64,000 bases of DNA from a bacterium 0.1xD8-71 (GCA_003612405.1 RAYR01000010.1:62001-126000), one strand, 5' to 3'. Positions 18,899-26,894 are shown, numbered from the stretch's first letter. Translations and numbers: made by a program. The notes: generated by a model from the sequence alone, not told the origin.

Positions 18899-18927
18899 AT
18901 TATACCCTCTCCGCCAAAATGTGGCAA
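18899..18927 (-). promoter_or_regulatory. Sigma-70 type promoter of the lower polysaccharide block
   Basis: In minus-strand sense a -35 TTGCCA (18922-18927) and a perfect -10 TATAAT (18899-18904) are separated by 17 bp, about 45 bp before the deacetylase start. It lies between the accessory island and the lower gene block, so it can drive the whole run from 18854 down to 1. The island genes upstream would not be needed for its expression. Confidence 0.75.
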
Positions 18928-18942
18928 GGACAGATGTAGTGA

Positions 18943-19419
18943 TTATTGTAGTATAATAGCCTGCAAATTTATCATGTCAACAATCTGACTCTGTATTTCC
19001 TCAATCTTTTCAATCCTGATCCTGCCAATACGATTTCTTACTGTCTCAAAATCTGTATCGGGAAATAATTCTTCACACAGACCATTGACCGCGGGCGAAG
19101 CTCCCATAAGAGCCATCACAAGAGAATCTGTGTCAAACTGTTTTAAGATTTCCCGCAGTTCCTCCTGGGGAATTATGGATATCTGCTCAAAATCAGTAAT
19201 TCTCTCAGGCTGTATATCAGGCTCTAATATTTCATTTATAGTAATGTGATATAATTTGGAAATTTTCAGCAGAGTATCCAGATCCGGCATCGTGATTCCT
19301 GTTTCCCATTTTGAGACCGCCTGTCTCGATATATCCAGTCTTCCTGCCAGTTCCTCCTGTGTGTAATTATGACTTTTACGCAGAAACTGTAAGTACTTTG
19401 CTATGATATTGGTATTCAT
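18943..19419 (-). CDS. XRE-family regulator with FliG-C-like C-terminal domain
   Basis: A 158-residue protein. Residues 9-64 form a Cro/CI-type helix-turn-helix (SRQAVSKWETG at 31-41). Residues 84-152 (EELREILKQFDTDSLVMALMGASPAV, then VRNRIGRIRIEKIEEIQSQIVDMI) follow the pattern of the FliG middle/C-terminal helical repeat, where LALALKGAS and V-x-V-x-x-VEEAQxxIV occur. That second domain is an armadillo-like protein interaction module in the flagellar switch; here it probably binds a partner or oligomerises. The start at 19419 has GGAG eight bases upstream. The gene begins five bases after the ATPase stop, so the two are one operon. The HTH is certain; the FliG likeness rests on reading alone. 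Confidence 0.75.
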   Translation of the reverse strand: MNTNIIAKYLQFLRKSHNYTQEELAGRLDISRQAVSKWETGITMPDLDTLLKISKLYHITINEILEPDIQPERITDFEQISIIPQEELREILKQFDTDSLVMALMGASPAVNGLCEELFPDTDFETVRNRIGRIRIEKIEEIQSQIVDMINLQAIILQ

Positions 19420-19424
19420 AAAAA

Positions 19425-20825
19425 TCACTCCTTCATTTTTTCCAAAAGTTCTTTGTACTGCACCAATGTCACATTTCCTATCCTTTCAGCGGCTTCTACA
19501 CAGCCTCTTGTGAATCCATTTTTTGCAAATAGATACAAATGCACTTTCCTGTAACGGAACATCTCACTTCGCTTTACCAATGTTTCCAGTATACCTGCAT
19601 CTACCTTTTCGTTCGTCCATTTGCACTCGCCGAACAATACCGTATCCGTATCCTGCTCGCCCATAATATCAATCTCTGTCTGACTGCGGGTGACTGGATC
19701 AGTCCCCCACCAACGTCCCAGTTCCCTAAACTCCACAGGGGATTTGCCACTTAACAACAGCTTCCAAAGATACTGCTTACATATCTCCTCAAATACTTTC
19801 CCCATATAATCAGACAGGTGTGGTTCGATACGCTTATAAGCCAAGTCAACAGCTCCACGGCCAATAATGGAATGATTCTCTGGCACAAACCGATACCAAA
19901 ATCGAAACATATTATCATCAATAGAATAAATTGACTTTCGAGATGCCTTTTCCCCATAAGGTGTTTCCTTTTGAACCAACCCCAAAGCCGTCAGATTTTT
20001 CAAGTAGGTGGCACAAACACTGGTATCTTCACCAACTTTTGTAGAGATTTCCGCCATACGGGAAGCACCAGTTGCAATAGCCGTAATAATGGCATTATAA
20101 AGTGCAGGTTCCCGTACCTCCTGCTTCAATAGGTTTTCAGGTTCTTCAAAGAGTGAAGATGTTGGATTCAAAAATGTATTCTTAATGTTGTCCTCAACGC
20201 TCAATCTATCATCCATTTGTAATAAATACTGTGGTGTCCCTCCCACTATGCCATAAATCATAGCTTTGTCCTCATTGGAAAAATTCTTGAAACACCGACA
20301 TGTATCCGCAAAACCAAAAGGCAGTATTTTCATCTGCGATGTCCGTCTGCCATAAAGCGGCGCCTTATATGCCAGTACATGATCCTCCATATAAGACATT
20401 GAGGATCCGCAAAGAATCAGCATCAGTTTGGAATTATCCTTATATTTATCAATCAGCATCTGTAAAGTAGACGCAAGGCTTTGGGATGAACGGGCTACAT
20501 ATGGATACTCATCAATCACCAGAATCAGACGTTCTTTTTCTGCCAGCTTAAAAACATATTCTAATGCGGCCTGAAAGGAAACAAACGCCGTTTCAGCCCG
20601 AATACCTATTCCAAGTTCCATGATATTATTGCTGAAATTCTCCAGATTCTGTTTGACATTGCTCTCTACCCCCATAAAGTAGATTGCTTTTTTATCACCG
20701 ATAAACTGATTGATGATAGCCGTTTTTCCCACACGACGGCGGCCATAGATAACCACAAACTCAAATTTATCAGATATATACAGTTTATTAAGGGATGCCA
20801 GTTCCCGCTCTCTGCCAATAAACAT
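19425..20825 (-). CDS. ATPase with C-terminal DUF234 / PD-(D/E)XK-like domain
   Basis: A 466-residue protein starting MFIGRERELASLN, typical of the archaeal-type STAND-like ATPases also common in gut Clostridia. Walker A is G28-R-R-R-V-G-K-T35 and Walker B ends in LILVIDEYPYV. A winged-helix region follows (AEISTKVGEDTSVCATYLKNLTALGLV). The C-terminus has TEIDIM about ten residues before FGECKW, the D...E-x-K arrangement of PD-(D/E)XK nuclease-like domains known as DUF234. Family members are suspected mobile or defence-linked genes; substrates are unknown. GGAGG lies nine bases before the ATG at 20825. The promoter overlaps a 15-bp iteron array. Confidence 0.85.
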   Translation of the reverse strand: MFIGRERELASLNKLYISDKFEFVVIYGRRRVGKTAIINQFIGDKKAIYFMGVESNVKQNLENFSNNIMELGIGIRAETAFVSFQAALEYVFKLAEKERLILVIDEYPYVARSSQSLASTLQMLIDKYKDNSKLMLILCGSSMSYMEDHVLAYKAPLYGRRTSQMKILPFGFADTCRCFKNFSNEDKAMIYGIVGGTPQYLLQMDDRLSVEDNIKNTFLNPTSSLFEEPENLLKQEVREPALYNAIITAIATGASRMAEISTKVGEDTSVCATYLKNLTALGLVQKETPYGEKASRKSIYSIDDNMFRFWYRFVPENHSIIGRGAVDLAYKRIEPHLSDYMGKVFEEICKQYLWKLLLSGKSPVEFRELGRWWGTDPVTRSQTEIDIMGEQDTDTVLFGECKWTNEKVDAGILETLVKRSEMFRYRKVHLYLFAKNGFTRGCVEAAERIGNVTLVQYKELLEKMKE

Positions 20826-20853
20826 ACCTTTTCCCTCCATTCATTTTAAGAAC

Positions 20854-20882
20854 ACTATATCATGTATTTGCAATTTAGTAAA
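20854..20882 (-). promoter_or_regulatory. Promoter of the ATPase/XRE-FliG operon
   Basis: In minus-strand sense -35 TTTACT (20877-20882) and -10 TATAGT (20854-20859) have 17-bp spacing. The -35 box is part of the first of four iterons, so a protein bound to the array would block RNA polymerase. The obvious candidate is the XRE protein of the same operon. Confidence 0.65.
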
Positions 20883-20927
20883 GTACGTTTTAGTAATTTA
20901 TATTTTAGTAAATTATGATTAAGTAAA
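20874..20927 (-). repeat. Four 15-bp-spaced iterons (TTTAGTAAA type), likely operator
   Basis: The nonamer TTTAGTAAA or a one- or two-base variant starts at 20874, 20889, 20904 and 20919, an exact 15-bp period. The sequence between the nonamers is not conserved. The array spans the -35 box and upstream region of the ATPase/XRE promoter. Exact phasing on an AT-rich background is unlikely to be chance and suggests cooperative repressor binding. Confidence 0.65.
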
Positions 20928-21002
20928 TTTCAACTTATCTACCAAAAAATAAAATCACTCTACTCTATTACCATCATAAGGCACACAAAGCAGAAAGAAA
21001 AG

Positions 21003-21035
21003 AACCGGCCAGGTGCCCGAAAGCAAATGCCGGTT
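21003..21035 (-). terminator. Probable intrinsic terminator after the yoeB toxin gene
   Basis: A 7-bp GC-rich stem (21003-21009 with 21029-21035) with a 19-nt loop is followed on the minus strand by a U-rich stretch (TTCTTTTCTTTC). It lies about 70 bp after the toxin stop codon. The loop is long and the U-tract is interrupted, so strength is moderate. Confidence 0.45.
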
Positions 21036-21103
21036 GCATAATTCATCTCTATTCATTTAAGCACTGCCAAAGGGCTCCATATACTTCTTATCGGATGCAC
21101 CTT

Positions 21104-21367
21104 TTACTTATCTCTATAATGAGAACCGCATTGGACAATCTTTATCGTATTATTATCTATACGGTAAACAATACGATTCGCATCATCTATTCTCCTACTC
21201 CAATAATCAGACAAATTACCACTCAATTTTTCAGGTTTACCTATTCCATCATATCCATTTCGTTCAATATCTTTCAATAACTGAAGAATACGTTTTAATG
21301 TCTTTTTATCCTGTTTCATCCAATATTCAAAATCTTCCCATGCCGCATCCGACCACGATTTAATCAT
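21104..21367 (-). CDS. yoeB: Txe/YoeB family toxin (mRNA interferase)
   Basis: An 87-residue RelE-superfamily toxin whose residues line up one to one with E. coli YoeB: E46 in GKPEKLSG, R65 in DANRIVYRI, H83 and Y84 in CGSHYRDK. YoeB binds the ribosome A site and cuts mRNA. All known catalytic residues are present, so it should be active. Its start overlaps the end of the antitoxin gene by 8 bp, which couples their translation. It belongs to the accessory island and could help keep the island in the genome. Confidence 0.93.
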   Translation of the reverse strand: MIKSWSDAAWEDFEYWMKQDKKTLKRILQLLKDIERNGYDGIGKPEKLSGNLSDYWSRRIDDANRIVYRIDNNTIKIVQCGSHYRDK

Positions 21368-21611
21368 TAAAATCTACCTCGTGTACCGTACCACCCGTAG
21401 CTTCCATTTGTTCTACCGATTTTCTAAGCCTATCCATATTTTCCTGTGAATAAAATGGATCCACTGCAACTTCAAACGGTATACGTCTTTCTCTTCCCAG
21501 CTTTTTAAGGTAAATGTTAATCGCCGTTGATAAAGACATCCCGATATCAGCACAAGCCTGTTCCGCCTTTTTCTTTACATCATCCTCTATCCGTAAACTG
21601 ATTTGAGCCAT
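21360..21611 (-). CDS. RelB/DinJ-type ribbon-helix-helix antitoxin
   Basis: An 83-residue protein beginning MAQISLRIEDDVKKKAEQAC, the ribbon-helix-helix DNA-binding pattern of RelB/DinJ antitoxins, followed by SLSTAINIYLKKLGRERRIPFEV. The C-terminal third is acidic and probably wraps the toxin. It pairs with a YoeB-type toxin, although the classical YoeB partner is a Phd/YefM-type protein; this mixed pairing is known in Clostridia. Of two adjacent ATGs the one at 21611 has the better spacing to AGG (seven bases). As usual for such pairs, the antitoxin with or without toxin should repress the promoter at 21642-21670. Confidence 0.88.
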   Translation of the reverse strand: MAQISLRIEDDVKKKAEQACADIGMSLSTAINIYLKKLGRERRIPFEVAVDPFYSQENMDRLRKSVEQMEATGGTVHEVDFND

Positions 21612-21641
21612 CATATCACCTCTTTCTTTCACCTTTCTTTC

Positions 21642-21670
21642 ATGATATTTTCAGTGTATATCATTTGCAA
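21642..21670 (-). promoter_or_regulatory. Candidate promoter of the relB-yoeB-type pair
   Basis: On the minus strand TTGCAA (21665-21670) and TATCAT (21642-21647) are 17 bp apart, about 30 bp before the antitoxin start. The -10 box is imperfect. An alternative -10 (TATACA) lies within the spacer. Confidence 0.4.
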
Positions 21671-21741
21671 GCATATGTAAAGCATTATTATATTTATATG
21701 CTATCTTCATTTTAAATATACGGTGAATAGCAGTCCGAGAG

Positions 21742-21864
21742 TCCCGTTTGTAGCCCAAAACTCCCGTTTTGTAAATGAAAATCTATTTTTGTAAACAGGA
21801 TTCCCGTTTTGTAAACGAAAATCCCATTTTGTAACCAAAAATCCCGGATTTTCATTTGTATCCT
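21742..21864. repeat. Degenerate tandem repeat, about 21-bp unit, five to six copies
   Basis: Units resembling TCCCGTTTTGTAAACGAAAA recur about every 19-21 bp between the antitoxin gene and the IS30-type element. Each unit has a TCCC start and a TTTTGTAA core. A frame can be read through it but has no start signal or known domain. Apart from this repeat and the toxin-antitoxin promoter, nothing else is recognised between 21615 and 21999. Confidence 0.6.
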
Positions 21865-21999
21865 GATATGTTATAATGCGTTCAGCAGAAATATGCGCAC
21901 AAAAACCGGGGACCGGTTCCCGCTCGAAATTTTTGTATTCGGAGAATCCATCCCTGTTCAGGGTGATATGGTCTTTGTCTTCCGGCGGCCCGTGCAGTT

Positions 22000-23344
22000 T
22001 TTCTGTTACTTTTTGAGAAGCTTCGGCTTGAGGATGATGTTTTCGGCAGCTACCGGTGAGCATCCCAGTTTCCTGAGCAGTCCTTCTCCATAATAAAAGC
22101 TGAACGTGTCGTATGGGCTACGGTTGTTCAGCTTTTTTCTTTGATAAGAATTGATGTGGTCCATCATCAGAAAGATATCTTTCTGGGTCTGGTCATCAAA
22201 GCTCGTCCCTTTGGGGAGGATGCGCCTGATCAGTTCATGGTTGACCTCACAGGCGCCTTTCTGGTAAGGGGAGCCTGCGTCACAGTAAAAGACATTTGTC
22301 CTGTGCCGCGGTATTTTCTCCCGGTACTCGATTTGTTTCGGGTTTGAGAATTCACTCCCATTGTCAGTCAGGATAACGGGAAACAGCCTGTTAAAGTCCT
22401 CTGTCCCGAGGATGGCATCAAGTGCATTAAATATCCGTATGACTGATCCGGAGGTATTGGCTTCCCGCAGGAAAGCGAGCATCAGGCCTGTATCCACGAA
22501 ATGGATCGTCAGGAGGCATTTCCCGCAGGTCCTGCCGATCACGCTGTCCATCTGTACGGGAGCGGACTCCGGGTGCTCCTGCATAAACTTTTGAAAGTCC
22601 TTATAGCTGCGGCCAAGCCGGCATCCCCTGTCCACTTTGAATTCAGGCTCTTTATAACGGGGACGGTACTTCACTTTACGGGGCAGGTCGATGTTCCTGA
22701 CATCGAAGAGTCCGGCATCCACGTAATTATAAAGGGTCTTCTCACTGCACATCAGGTCATCCGTGTGGCTGACATAGATCTGGTGGAGGGACTGGCCGTT
22801 TTTTACCAGGGGGCTTATGATCCTGTTGATCCTTGCGATGTCATCCTCATTTGAGAGGATGCCCGTCCTTGACTCGGAAATGGCACGGTGTGCCATCTCA
22901 TGGGCATCGGCCGAATCATAAATCCGTTTTAGGAGGGTACACTTTGGAAGTTCCAGACAGCCATTACAGACGTAAAGCGGCTTATTCTTTACTGCACAGA
23001 TGTCTTCCTCAAAGTCAGGACAGTGCAGGGTACACTCCGGACAGAGGCTGCATTTATAAGCTGACTGATGGCTACAGGTACTGCCGCAGATCCTCTTGGC
23101 CTTACATGAGACACGGAACTTACAGGGGTTATAAGGATATCCCGGCCGTCCGCTCTTTTTATCATAGGAGTACTTTTTGATCTCCTTTGCAATGGTGGTC
23201 CGGTCTTTTCCCAGCTCCTCCGCGATCTTCCCGAAGGAAATATTCTCCTGAAGGCCTTTGGAGATGATCAGGCGGTCTTCGTAAGATAAAAACTTTGACA
23301 TGGCAGCTCCTTTCTGGCCGCCGGGGATCAAAGTATAACAGAAA
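22000..23344 (-). mobile_element. IS30-type insertion sequence; ends tentative
   Basis: The element is built around the transposase gene. Candidate terminal inverted repeats are 22000-22016 and 23328-23344, which share TTTCTGTTA and a similar ACTTT..GA tail with one or two differences. The left copy begins just after the transposase stop, as expected for this compact family. No target duplication could be recognised, so the true ends may lie further out. It separates the toxin-antitoxin pair from the two unrecognised membrane genes. Confidence 0.55.
22006..23301 (-). CDS. IS30 family transposase with cysteine-rich insertion
   Basis: A 431-residue transposase. The N-terminal HTH (SFGKIAEELGKDRTTIAKEI) is the usual IS30 DNA-binding region. 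A cysteine-rich segment at about residues 65-125, with more than ten cysteines, probably binds zinc. The DDE catalytic triad is readable: D in VQMDSVIGR, D in VILTDNGSEF, and E in KGACEVNHE. The frame is complete and there is no stop or shift, so the element could still move. GGAG six bases before the ATG at 23301 fixes the start against a longer frame. Confidence 0.92.
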   Translation of the reverse strand: MSKFLSYEDRLIISKGLQENISFGKIAEELGKDRTTIAKEIKKYSYDKKSGRPGYPYNPCKFRVSCKAKRICGSTCSHQSAYKCSLCPECTLHCPDFEEDICAVKNKPLYVCNGCLELPKCTLLKRIYDSADAHEMAHRAISESRTGILSNEDDIARINRIISPLVKNGQSLHQIYVSHTDDLMCSEKTLYNYVDAGLFDVRNIDLPRKVKYRPRYKEPEFKVDRGCRLGRSYKDFQKFMQEHPESAPVQMDSVIGRTCGKCLLTIHFVDTGLMLAFLREANTSGSVIRIFNALDAILGTEDFNRLFPVILTDNGSEFSNPKQIEYREKIPRHRTNVFYCDAGSPYQKGACEVNHELIRRILPKGTSFDDQTQKDIFLMMDHINSYQRKKLNNRSPYDTFSFYYGEGLLRKLGCSPVAAENIILKPKLLKK

Positions 23345-23462
23345 TGAGACTGGCTTTCCAGTCAGTCCCATTCATTTGTAAGAGAGAATCCATACCCCCT
23401 CTTGCACCATTATTTATTAACTTAATAAGGATCATCTGAGATACTGGGTATGGAATCTCGGA

Positions 23463-24116
23463 TTACAATTCAGGTTTTTTCATTAGATTTTCCATATCAT
23501 TAATAAAGATAGACAACATATCCCCTTTACCCAGCTTTTTCCTTTGTCCAACATCTCTTCTAATCTCATAGATAATATCCTCCAATAAAAATAATGAAGC
23601 TTCTGGATCCATATTTTCCAATGATGCCTTTCTATATTTTAACCACTTTTTCACCACTTTATTGGATCCCCATAACGTTAATCCTTTGGAAAACTCTGAT
23701 ACCATTTTATTCATCTCTAATTCTGTCATTCGTTTGTTCACTGGCTTTTTAGTATCCTCCATAATAGTGTAAATCATACTTATAAATTGTTCATATGGTA
23801 GTTCTCTTTTATCATATAAGTATTTTTTGACATTATATCGGTAATCAATAATTTTTGCTATTACAGAACTAAAAACCACACCAACTATAGATACCATACC
23901 TGTTATTAGTGCTACAATAATCACTTTGTCTGTAGTACTAACAAATTCCCTCAAAAAACTAATTGACTGATTAATACCTCTCCCTAAACAAGAAAAAAGG
24001 AACCATATGAAACACACTCCTATAAGTAAAAATATTACTAATAGAATAACACCAATCATAAAATTAATCCGGGGATGTCTCTGCGCAAATGGTATTTCTC
24101 TTTCTATTCTTTCCAT
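23463..24116 (-). CDS. Unrecognised two-helix membrane protein
   Basis: A 217-residue protein of no family I recognise. Two membrane helices (about residues 18-45 and 64-88) are followed by a basic cytoplasmic domain rich in Lys and Glu (YEQFISMIYTIMEDTKKP, then NKVVKKWLKYRKASLEN). Its A+T content is higher than in the polysaccharide genes, fitting acquisition with the adjacent IS and toxin-antitoxin genes. GAGG precedes the ATG at a normal distance. A coding role is supported by the long open frame and the ribosome binding site. A membrane effector role is only a guess. Confidence 0.7.
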   Translation of the reverse strand: MERIEREIPFAQRHPRINFMIGVILLVIFLLIGVCFIWFLFSCLGRGINQSISFLREFVSTTDKVIIVALITGMVSIVGVVFSSVIAKIIDYRYNVKKYLYDKRELPYEQFISMIYTIMEDTKKPVNKRMTELEMNKMVSEFSKGLTLWGSNKVVKKWLKYRKASLENMDPEASLFLLEDIIYEIRRDVGQRKKLGKGDMLSIFINDMENLMKKPEL

Positions 24117-24330
24117 ATATCGTCCTCATTTGTTACTTATTTGCAAAAATATTATTATTTTATCGTATATAAGATGATATAATTTTGTAATACTAAAACA
24201 AGCATGACTTTTGTTATTCTTAATATATTCATTTAAATTATATACAAAAATATGCCCGTTCTTATTTCCACTATATCATTTGTTATGGCTTGCTAATTTT
24301 CTGTTACCAAAACATTGTCAAGATTCCAAA

Positions 24331-25257
24331 TTATGCTTCCTCTATCCGCAAATCATAATATGGATCAAATCCTCTAACAAAATTATGTAGTTCTTCTTTT
24401 GTATGCATCTCATACAACCTGTTAAAATCATTATTACTCAAACACCGTAATTTCCTTTCTCTTGCCGTTTTAGATGCACCTCCAATAAAAATCTGATATT
24501 TTACGTATTCCGGTGCTTTCCTGGCCTCATCCAGATAAATATATTTTAAATGAGGGTAATATCTTTTCGCGGCTCTCAATACATTAACTGTCATGTCAAC
24601 TGGTACTTCACTTCCCAACCAAATTGCTTCATGTTCCATAGTTGAATCAACTTTTTTATCCCCCATTCCAAATCTATATACACTTGCATCATATCCCAGT
24701 TTTATCATTTCACCGACAAATTCAGAGGCTTTATACATGGGGCTTATTTTAACCTTGAATAAAGTATTTTCGGGCTCCATTTCTAAAAGCAAATCGTCCA
24801 TGCTAGACACAAAATTAGCTTTGTCATCATCAGATAAAACAGACTTTTCCAAGGTTGGAATAATCTTCTTTTGAAGTTCTACAATCTCAGACAATGCATC
24901 TTTAATTATTGTAATACTTTTGTCATTTTCTTCATTTAATTCTCCACTATTATCATCTATCTTCTTCATTTCTTCTTTTTGTGTCACATTATTATATGTA
25001 TTTACAAAATTTTTCTCATCCTTATAGTCCGATGGGGAATATAACTTTTCATGGTGTTTTGTAACAAGTAAATAAAAAACAAATAATACAAGGCATGGAA
25101 ACAAAACTATAAATAAAACCAATATTGTGTTTTGTATATCTTTCAAACTGCTTTTCACAATAACCATACTTGCAATTGCTTCTGTCAATACCAAAAAAAT
25201 ACCTATAACCCCTATTGGATTCTTAAAAAAATTACTTTTATCCCCTAAATTATTCAT
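24331..25257 (-). CDS. Unrecognised protein: two N-terminal helices, coiled coil and soluble C-terminal domain
   Basis: A 308-residue protein. Two helices (about residues 13-35 and 43-65) end in LLVTKHHEKLYSPSDYKDEKNF, a join seen in several bacterial membrane proteins with variable C-terminal sensor domains. A charged linker and likely coiled coil (TIIKDALSEIVELQKKIIPTLEK) follow. The last 150 residues form a soluble alpha/beta-looking domain with ISPMYKASEFVGEMIKLGY and YQIFIGGASKTARERKLRCL. I do not recognise the domain. The layout, location and AT-rich composition recall defence or signalling effectors. The start has GGAG seven bases upstream. Confidence 0.72.
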   Translation of the reverse strand: MNNLGDKSNFFKNPIGVIGIFLVLTEAIASMVIVKSSLKDIQNTILVLFIVLFPCLVLFVFYLLVTKHHEKLYSPSDYKDEKNFVNTYNNVTQKEEMKKIDDNSGELNEENDKSITIIKDALSEIVELQKKIIPTLEKSVLSDDDKANFVSSMDDLLLEMEPENTLFKVKISPMYKASEFVGEMIKLGYDASVYRFGMGDKKVDSTMEHEAIWLGSEVPVDMTVNVLRAAKRYYPHLKYIYLDEARKAPEYVKYQIFIGGASKTARERKLRCLSNNDFNRLYEMHTKEELHNFVRGFDPYYDLRIEEA

Positions 25258-25365
25258 TGTTTTTCTCCAATGTAGTTCAACACTGCAAAATTCTATGGTA
25301 AATATTCTCCATACTACAATTAACTTCGTATATAGTAAAAATATGTTTTAATTATAATATATTTT

Positions 25366-25506
25366 TTATGATTTCTCAACAATCATGTTATTATCTTTTT
25401 TCTTTCCTTGAAACTTATATACCGCAGCAACATCTATGCCACAAATTTCCCTGCTCAAATCCTCCACTTGGTTTCCACAAAGCACTATAATGTCAGTTTC
25501 TTCCAT
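25366..25506 (-). CDS. Possible small gene or gene remnant (46 residues)
   Basis: A 46-codon frame opens with ATG at 25506 and ends at 25366. It encodes a peptide beginning MEETDIIVLCGNQVEDLSRE and ending with a basic tail. There is no clear ribosome binding site, so it may be the end of a lost larger gene. It is the only coding-like content I see in the roughly 480 bp between 25258 and 25737, apart from the terminator at 25660-25711. Confidence 0.25.
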   Translation of the reverse strand: MEETDIIVLCGNQVEDLSREICGIDVAAVYKFQGKKKDNNMIVEKS

Positions 25507-25659
25507 ATTGAAAAATTATGCCATTTATCTGACGCTGACATAATGATTACATACATAATCTCCTGCCACTATCTTAACAATTGACAAAACATTACTCTCG
25601 TATCAATTCGTTGTCATCATAATCAGCTCTCCATGGTAAAATTCTGTTTGCACTCTTCC

Positions 25660-25711
25660 TAATAATAAAAAACACCCCTTACACAAACCTGCTATCTGTG
25701 AAAAGAGTGTT
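25660..25711 (-). terminator. Strong intrinsic terminator at the end of the upper polysaccharide block
   Basis: A 15-bp stem (25671-25685 with 25697-25711, one mismatch and a few G-U pairs) with an 11-nt loop is followed on the minus strand by TTTTATTATT. It lies 27 bp after the stop of the last GT4 gene. It marks the end of transcription from the upper block and the boundary to the accessory island. Confidence 0.85.
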
Positions 25712-25737
25712 CCATTTTGTTCAAAACCTTTAGAAAA

Positions 25738-26838
25738 CTACCGCCCGCACAACTCCTCCATATAATCCCGCCACTGCTCGTAAATCGTCTCCGCATTGGC
25801 ACGCTCAGCTATCTTTCTGGCTTCCATGCCGAGTCTCTGTGCAAGCTCCGGCTCCTCAATCAACCGGTTCATGCCTTCCACCAGCGCCTGCTCATCTTTA
25901 ATGGGAATCAAAAGCCCGTCCACCCCATCCGTCATGATTGTCCGCGGTCCGCCGCAGGGGCAGTCCGTGGCCACAATGGGAAGTCCCAGTGCCATGGCCT
26001 CCATCAGCGCATTGGGCAGGCCCTCCCAGTCTGAGGTGAAGGCAAAAAGCGCCGCATCCACCAGGTCTTGTTCCAGACTGTCACTGGCGCCCATCAGATA
26101 AATATAGTCCTGTGCATGTAATTCTTCTATCAAAGCTTCCAGGATTTCCTTTGTACCATCAAAAGAATCACCGCCATATATCTTCAAATCGTAGTCGGGA
26201 TGCTTTTGATGCACTTTCGCAAAAGCCCGCAGCAGCATGGGCTGATTCTTAAAGTCCACCAGCCTGCCCGACTGTACCACCGTCTTATTGCGTTTTACAG
26301 GCACCGGCACACCGATATACTTTGGATTTAACGGATTTAAGATAATCCGGGAGTTCTTCTGTAATCTGGGGGCAAAGAAATCCCTTGCCCCTTCCGTCTG
26401 GAAGACACAGCCATCCACTCTCGGAAACAAAAGAGGAATCTGAATTTTGTCAGACCATTCCTCATAATGCCCCACCGGATCTGTACGGATAGAGATAAGC
26501 ACCGGCACTTTCACAAAAAGAGCCGCCATCAGTCCCCTGTAGATGGCCCGTCTTGCAAAAGGCACTAAAATATCCGGCCGCTCCTTTTTCAGAAGCCGCC
26601 TCAGATATTTGACCCGGAGCAGAAACTGCACGATGCGGTTCTTTTTCTCATCCTGGGCAGTAAGCCCTACATGAACCCGCCGCACCCGCTCATCCGTCTC
26701 AAATTCATTCTCACCATACCATTCTGTGGCAATGATGACATCATATCCATTGGCCGCAAACTGGTTGGCCAGATTCGTGACCACCCGCTCCGCGCCGCCC
26801 TGTTCCAGGCAATTTAAGTGAAATATAATTTTGTGCAT
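25738..26838 (-). CDS. Glycosyltransferase family 4 (GT-B)
   Basis: A 366-residue GT-B enzyme. It opens with MHKIIFHLNCLEQGGAERVV, the GGAER acceptor loop, and has VVQSGRLVDFKN and WEGLPNALMEAMALG with the E-x7-E donor-binding motif in its C-terminal half. GGAGG lies about nine bases before the ATG at 26838; a longer frame upstream lacks a site. It is the last gene before the terminator. It is probably co-transcribed with the broken MFS gene from the promoter at 28087-28115. The sugar transferred is unknown; it looks paralogous to the GT4 proteins at 14688 and 36256. Confidence 0.87.
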   Translation of the reverse strand: MHKIIFHLNCLEQGGAERVVTNLANQFAANGYDVIIATEWYGENEFETDERVRRVHVGLTAQDEKKNRIVQFLLRVKYLRRLLKKERPDILVPFARRAIYRGLMAALFVKVPVLISIRTDPVGHYEEWSDKIQIPLLFPRVDGCVFQTEGARDFFAPRLQKNSRIILNPLNPKYIGVPVPVKRNKTVVQSGRLVDFKNQPMLLRAFAKVHQKHPDYDLKIYGGDSFDGTKEILEALIEELHAQDYIYLMGASDSLEQDLVDAALFAFTSDWEGLPNALMEAMALGLPIVATDCPCGGPRTIMTDGVDGLLIPIKDEQALVEGMNRLIEEPELAQRLGMEARKIAERANAETIYEQWRDYMEELCGR

Positions 26839-26894
26839 ACTGTATCGCCTCCAAACTTTCACAGCAAAGCCCAAACTTTTTCTTTTCCCTCATA

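Noticed and set aside
21742..21864. CRISPR array
   Set aside because: Units are contiguous and degenerate, with no unique spacers and no cas genes nearby.
21707..22063. 118-codon minus frame across the tandem repeat and the end of the IS
   Set aside because: No start signal or domain; it reads through repeat units and overlaps the transposase end in another frame.
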